In this document: one piece after another, positions 60,501 through 64,000 of the stretch
How the letters are laid out: every line of letters starts with the position of its first letter
Position numbering within the stretch: position 1 is the first letter of the stretch
Source of the DNA: Siderastrea siderea
Taxonomy: Eukaryota > Cnidaria > Anthozoa > Scleractinia > Rhizangiidae
Direction of reading: 5' to 3'
Length of the DNA stretch: 64,000 nucleotides
NCBI GenBank assembly: GCA_964030785.1
Contig: OZ034970.1
Span: forward strand, 16,868,911-16,932,910
Notes under the pieces: generated by a model
Told to the model about the DNA's origin: nothing
The model's database searches: none
What the model saw: the letters and a program-made list of their open reading frames with translations, nothing else
Position numbers and translations under genes: made by a program

Positions 60501-62519
60501 TAAGAAATTGTAAGTTTTCTTCATTCATTCCATTTTATCATGATTACAGTTAAATGGAGCAACTACAGAATTCTTTGTGACTTTATTTGTCAGGTGCAGC
60601 TGGTTGATTAACAAAAAGATGTAACGTCATGCACATCATGTGCGACAGGCCTTCTGACAGGGTGCGCGGGTGCGGGACCGCACAATTTGGTCAAACCCGC
60701 ACAATAACGCACAATTCCCAAAACCCCGCAAAATCCCGCACAATACTGAAAGATTTGCTGAAACATTTAATTAAATCAGGTCTCCTATTGATTACCAAGA
60801 TTCCTAAAAACTTTTTAGGCTATTTCCAGGCTATTTACCTTCCAAAACAATCGAGAAATCCCTCGCTTTCCTCGATCGCTCGAGCGGATATAAAACGCAA
60901 GGCGTTCTTTCGTCACTCTGCGCGGCCTGGGCACTAGTGTCAGTTCGACCTACTTTTAGTCAACTTCAGTAATCGGGTTTTGTTTTTGAGCGTATCGCTT
61001 CCTCGTTCAGTAAAATAATATGCCGAGAACAAAGAAGAAATACCGAAGAAATGAACCGTGGCGCCGAAATGACTGTCACTGTTTCTGAATTATTTTTGCA
61101 AAGGACTTATCGAATTTGCGAATTGACAAAGAAACTGAATCATAAACTGCATGATCTGCATACTAGATTTCATTTTTTTCATTCACGTGAAAGGCATTTT
61201 CATTCACGAAAATGCAAGTTCTACGATCTACTTGGTAAGTTGTTGAGAAAAGCAAACATGCCATCAAACACTGTATCAAATCACATCTAGCACGTAATTT
61301 GCATACATGTCGGGTTGTGTTTTTGCGGCTAACTTCGAAGAATTTGTGAACCTTTACGGGGAATTATTCACACTACATATTATTAATTTAAGACAGCAAA
61401 ACTGCAGGGATTTTTTTAATAAAGGAACTCGTTGAGATCGGAAATATTTTATGCCGAAGTTTTATTTTGCTAAACGATCGAGTTTATCGTGCGTGTCACG
61501 CAACGTGATTTTGTTTATACAGACACAATTTGAGTGAGGTGCGGGATTGCAGAAAATTAATTCAGAGTTTAAAAGAACGAGGCATATAACAAATGTGCTG
61601 TTTTGTTATTCTTTTGTTATCTAATGAGATGCAAATGAGTGTGAGGCGTTTCTCTGCAATCCCGCACCTAAGAGCACAAATTTGAGTCAAACTCAGTACG
61701 CTTTGGTAAGAAAAAAAAAAGCCACAAATTGGCAACTGCTGGGTATATTTCTATCGCCAAAGAAAGAAATTTAGTCGCATTTTTCATTTATACAGAATTT
61801 CCTCCCTGTCGGATCTGGCTAGAACACTGGAGATTGAATATTTGGTTCGTCACAAGATTACGCAATCCCGCACAATTCCCCGCACAATCGACGTTTTTTC
61901 CCGCACAATTTGCCCCCAAAATCCCACACAATTTTAATTTTTCTCCCGCACCCTGTCAGAAGGCCTGTGTGCGAAAAGATTGAACAAGGAAAACTGAATT
62001 TTCTAACTTTCAATATATTATTGGAAAATCCATAAATTACTTAGTTTGGCTAAAGGTCCAGCTTAAAATAAGGGAATGCTATCTAACTGATACTGTAATG
62101 AAAAATAAGCTTGCTTATTCTGACCCAGTTGTTTTGATTGCAGATCTGCCATGGACTATGCCTATGCCTGTTCTCTAGCAGGACCTTTAATAAAAGGAAA
62201 CACAAATCATGCAGCAATCAAATCAACTCCAACAATTACTAAATCGGTCAGACAAGGAATTCTAGCTGCTAAAAAAGTATCACTTTCACAAGTGAAAAGG
62301 AAACAACTTAACCTGCTGAGAATTGGTGGAAATGTTAGTTTAAGGGCAAATGACAAAACCATTGAGGCAGGCCCTAGAGTGCTTGGTAATGGAATGCTAA
62401 ATACTAAGAGCAAGAATTGGAAGAAAAAGAGAAAAACAAGACGGTCACAGCAACTTTCATTGCTTGATGATCAAGGAAAGCAAGATCTTTTAAAGCGGTG
62501 TAAGATCATTCTAGCATAG
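55272..62519 (+). CDS. CCCH zinc-finger protein of unknown function
   Basis: I do not recognise this gene. Exons supported by frame and splice sites: 55272-55321 (MLLPGPSELLSPQAVS; alternative donor at 55332), 55748-55869, 56256-56870, 57725-57834, 58552-58739, 59658-59813 and 60294 onward. Exon 2 has a CX8CX5CX3H finger (CLLFMKYGRCRFKNKCKKSH), suggesting RNA binding. Exon 3 is a low-complexity Pro/Ser and Gln/Asn-rich linker. Exons 4-6 look conserved (YKQYGAYYDHVTKKLGFHH, SLKVDFTRVNFNRLRPYF, CFFYADPSDKPWKPTPF, QRMQDWGGRP). Problems: exon 4 ends in phase 0 but exon 5 begins as if after phase 1, so a small exon is missing or one base is wrong. The end is unsure: the frame from 60294 runs to TGA at 60483-60485, or splices at 60397 to a final exon at 62144, where a basic 122-codon frame ends at 62519 but in a different phase. 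AATAAA at 62692 follows. Confidence 0.6.
57010..57270 (+). repeat. GGGAGG-rich dispersed repeat, copy B
   Basis: G-rich words GGGCGGGAGG, GGAGGTGGGAGTTCC (twice) and GGAAGCGGGAGAA flank a central ATATT segment; it is the inverted counterpart of 26092-26330. Runs of G3-G9 could form quadruplexes. Confidence 0.55.
57499..57543. repeat. (AAT)n microsatellite
   Basis: About fourteen AAT units with one AGT interruption at the start, in an intron of the CCCH gene. Confidence 0.85.
60646..61967. mobile_element. hAT-like element with CCGCACAAT subterminal repeats
   Basis: Perfect 21-bp inverted ends (CAGGCCTTCTGACAGGGTGCG) flanked by TGTGCGA at 60639-60645 and 61968-61974. CGCACAAT motifs occur at least four times in the first 100 bp and four times in the last 100 bp, all in the same orientation. 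Inside is TATAAAACGC near 60889 and an ATG at about 61020 opening a short basic frame (MPRTKKKYRRN) that stops after about 22 codons, possibly a remnant of a transposase promoter and start. A second inner inverted pair, GGTGCGGGATTGCAG and CTGCAATCCCGCACC, is at about 61540 and 61652. It lies between the last exons of the CCCH gene. Confidence 0.8.
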
Positions 62520-62691
62520 GAAGTGATGTAGGCATCATTTGTGTACTGTCACAATCTTTTGCACCTTCTTGTTTGCAGCACACGTAAACAATACCATGAA
62601 TTTCTCACTTTGTGTCAAGTATTTAACGTTTAATTGTTTTCTAAATTGGATTTCACATAAATTGTTAGGCTCAATTACCTGCCATGTCAAG

Positions 62692-62697
62692 AATAAA
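62692..62697 (+). promoter_or_regulatory. Candidate polyadenylation signal of the CCCH gene
   Basis: AATAAA about 175 bases after the TAG at 62517-62519; supports 62144-62519 being a terminal exon, but does not prove it. Confidence 0.45.
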
Positions 62698-63501
62698 ATA
62701 ATACAACATATGACATAAATATACAGTGTAAATAATACAGTGAATTTCCCACTCTGTGTAAAGTACTAAATTGTTCAATTGTCTATCAAATTGGATTTCA
62801 AATGTCCCACTTGAGAATGGACTGATTCTACAGTTGATACAAGAATCAGTATCCTCAGTTAACAGCTGTGATGGGGAAAATCAGCCCATTCTCAAACCCT
62901 CAAAGTGTCCAGACCCAAGAGCGATGGAAATCAAGGCTAAAAAATTCTTTGACTGTTGCTAAAAGATGATAACGCTAGCTGGCCACCAGTCCAGCCCCAA
63001 TCTCCTGAGAGCCCCACTCAAGCTTTTCAAGGCAAAAATTTAGACTCTTGCTATTATGCACAGTTTTGTTGAATGAAAGGATTAAAATACTCTTCCTAGC
63101 TCTAGATGGTCACAGGTAAAACAGGAGATGTATTCTTCCAAAGAAGAAAAAAATGAAGTTCATTATTGCAAAATAAATGAAAATATTCATTTCAATTAAT
63201 ATACAATTCTCAAGTGAAGAACTGTATGTTTAAAATGAAACTTAATCAGAGGGCCGAATTTTCACACATTAGGCACGTGGGCAACCAACAGGTTTTCCAA
63301 TCTGCCTTGCGATGGACAAGTGCTTTTTTCTCCTCTTTTTTCACCCACTACCAGCTCTTTCAATCAAATCAGAACACAAAAGATGTTTCCACATTCTGAT
63401 ACGATTGAAACAAGGTTGATTGCACTGAGAAAACAGTAGGAAAATAAAATCAAACAATAAAATTTACAGCAATGTCAACTACAACGCCTTACAGGTCCTG
63501 C
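62698..63501. other. Convergent spacer
   Basis: 3' flanks of two converging genes; no exon, RNA or repeat that I can support. Confidence 0.5.
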
Positions 63502-63999
63502 CTAGTTTTTCATCGTTTGCAAATGAGAAAAAAGTTCTTCACTTCCCATATCAGCATTCTGGAATCCTTCCTCAATCATAATTGCTTGATTTTCTGTGAA
63601 ATAATTGCATTGCAAAATCTGCTCCTCTAAACAACGAAACAGCTCAGGATTTGCGAGGCCTGCCCTTCCACATGCCCAAGCCACTTGGCCTAACTGATCA
63701 GCTTGAAAGTAGGCCAAGTTTCTGTTCAAAACTTCTGCCTCGAGCTCCTTCAAAAATTGCTGATAAGGGATTTCTGGCAAAGCATAAGAATACAGGCACA
63801 GTGACAGTTCGCTATTTGTGAGGTTTTGCAAGCCTCGCATGTAGATTTCCTCTGCAATGACTTTAAACACCTGGCTTTCATTCATTCCCTTTGTTGCAAA
63901 TGACCAAATGATCCACAAGAGGGGAGAACTATAAAATTCTTTAACTCTGTTGGTGACTATTTCCTTGTCAAAAGTAGCAAAAAGTTTGTCACTTCCCTT
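63502..63999 (-). CDS. Helical-repeat protein, C-terminal part (OPR/FASTK-like)
   Basis: The frame is open from the window edge to TAG at 63502-63504, about 165 codons. It contains repeated ~35-residue helical units such as LLWIIWSFATKGMNE, LSLCLYSYALPEIP and LGQVAWACGRAGLANPELF, in the W/L-A-x(2-3)-G/A pattern of octotricopeptide-type repeats present in FASTK/RAP-family organelle RNA-binding proteins. No RAP domain is visible before the stop. The start and most of the gene lie beyond the window. Naming a specific family member is not justified. Confidence 0.6.
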   Translation of the reverse strand, partial: KGSDKLFATFDKEIVTNRVKEFYSSPLLWIIWSFATKGMNESQVFKVIAEEIYMRGLQNLTNSELSLCLYSYALPEIPYQQFLKELEAEVLNRNLAYFQADQLGQVAWACGRAGLANPELFRCLEEQILQCNYFTENQAIMIEEGFQNADMGSEELFSHLQTMKN

Positions 64000-64000
64000 G

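Overview
The window looks like animal nuclear DNA, most probably from a cnidarian and specifically a stony (scleractinian) coral. Genes are split into many short exons with GT-AG introns. The identifiable genes are secreted alpha-carbonic anhydrases in tandem, a PAN/EGF/discoidin secreted protein, a cnidarian-style class A GPCR and striatin. The introns and spacers are packed with MITE-like inverted-repeat elements, tRNA-derived SINE remnants and short tandem repeats. The species call is inference; exon structures were read by eye from frame, splice-site phase and family resemblance.

Layout. 1-10 kb: the last exon of one secreted carbonic anhydrase (893-1021), then a second in seven exons (5964-9932) with an in-frame TAA just before the zinc-binding histidines. 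10-16 kb: no host gene seen; a 1.8-kb element built of two ~630-bp inverted arms and a nest of TTAA-flanked elements. 16.3-27 kb: a plus-strand secreted protein with PAN-like domain, three EGF domains and two discoidin (F5/8C) domains, two of the EGF exons being recent duplicates. 30.26-54.65 kb: the complete striatin gene on the minus strand in 18 coding exons, all phases consistent, 840 codons plus stop. Its introns hold a class A GPCR gene (with a frameshift) and a degenerate GPCR fragment, a 5'-truncated LINE, two hAT-like elements with 5-bp target duplications, a long hairpin and more TTAA elements. 55.27-62.5 kb: a plus-strand CCCH zinc-finger gene of unknown function, divergent from striatin across ~620 bp. 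63.5-64 kb: the C-terminal end of a minus-strand gene with helical repeats resembling octotricopeptide/FASTK-type proteins, running off the window.

Working together. The carbonic anhydrases and the discoidin/EGF protein are extracellular and would fit a matrix or calcification role, but nothing here proves that. Striatin is the scaffold and PP2A-regulatory subunit of STRIPAK complexes. The most distinctive content is the transposon archaeology: at least five TTAA-flanked elements sharing a TTAAGG start, one abutting another on a single TTAA; a hAT-like element nested inside a small MITE with 9-bp target duplication; and a dispersed ~106-bp tandem repeat present in several gene neighbourhoods.
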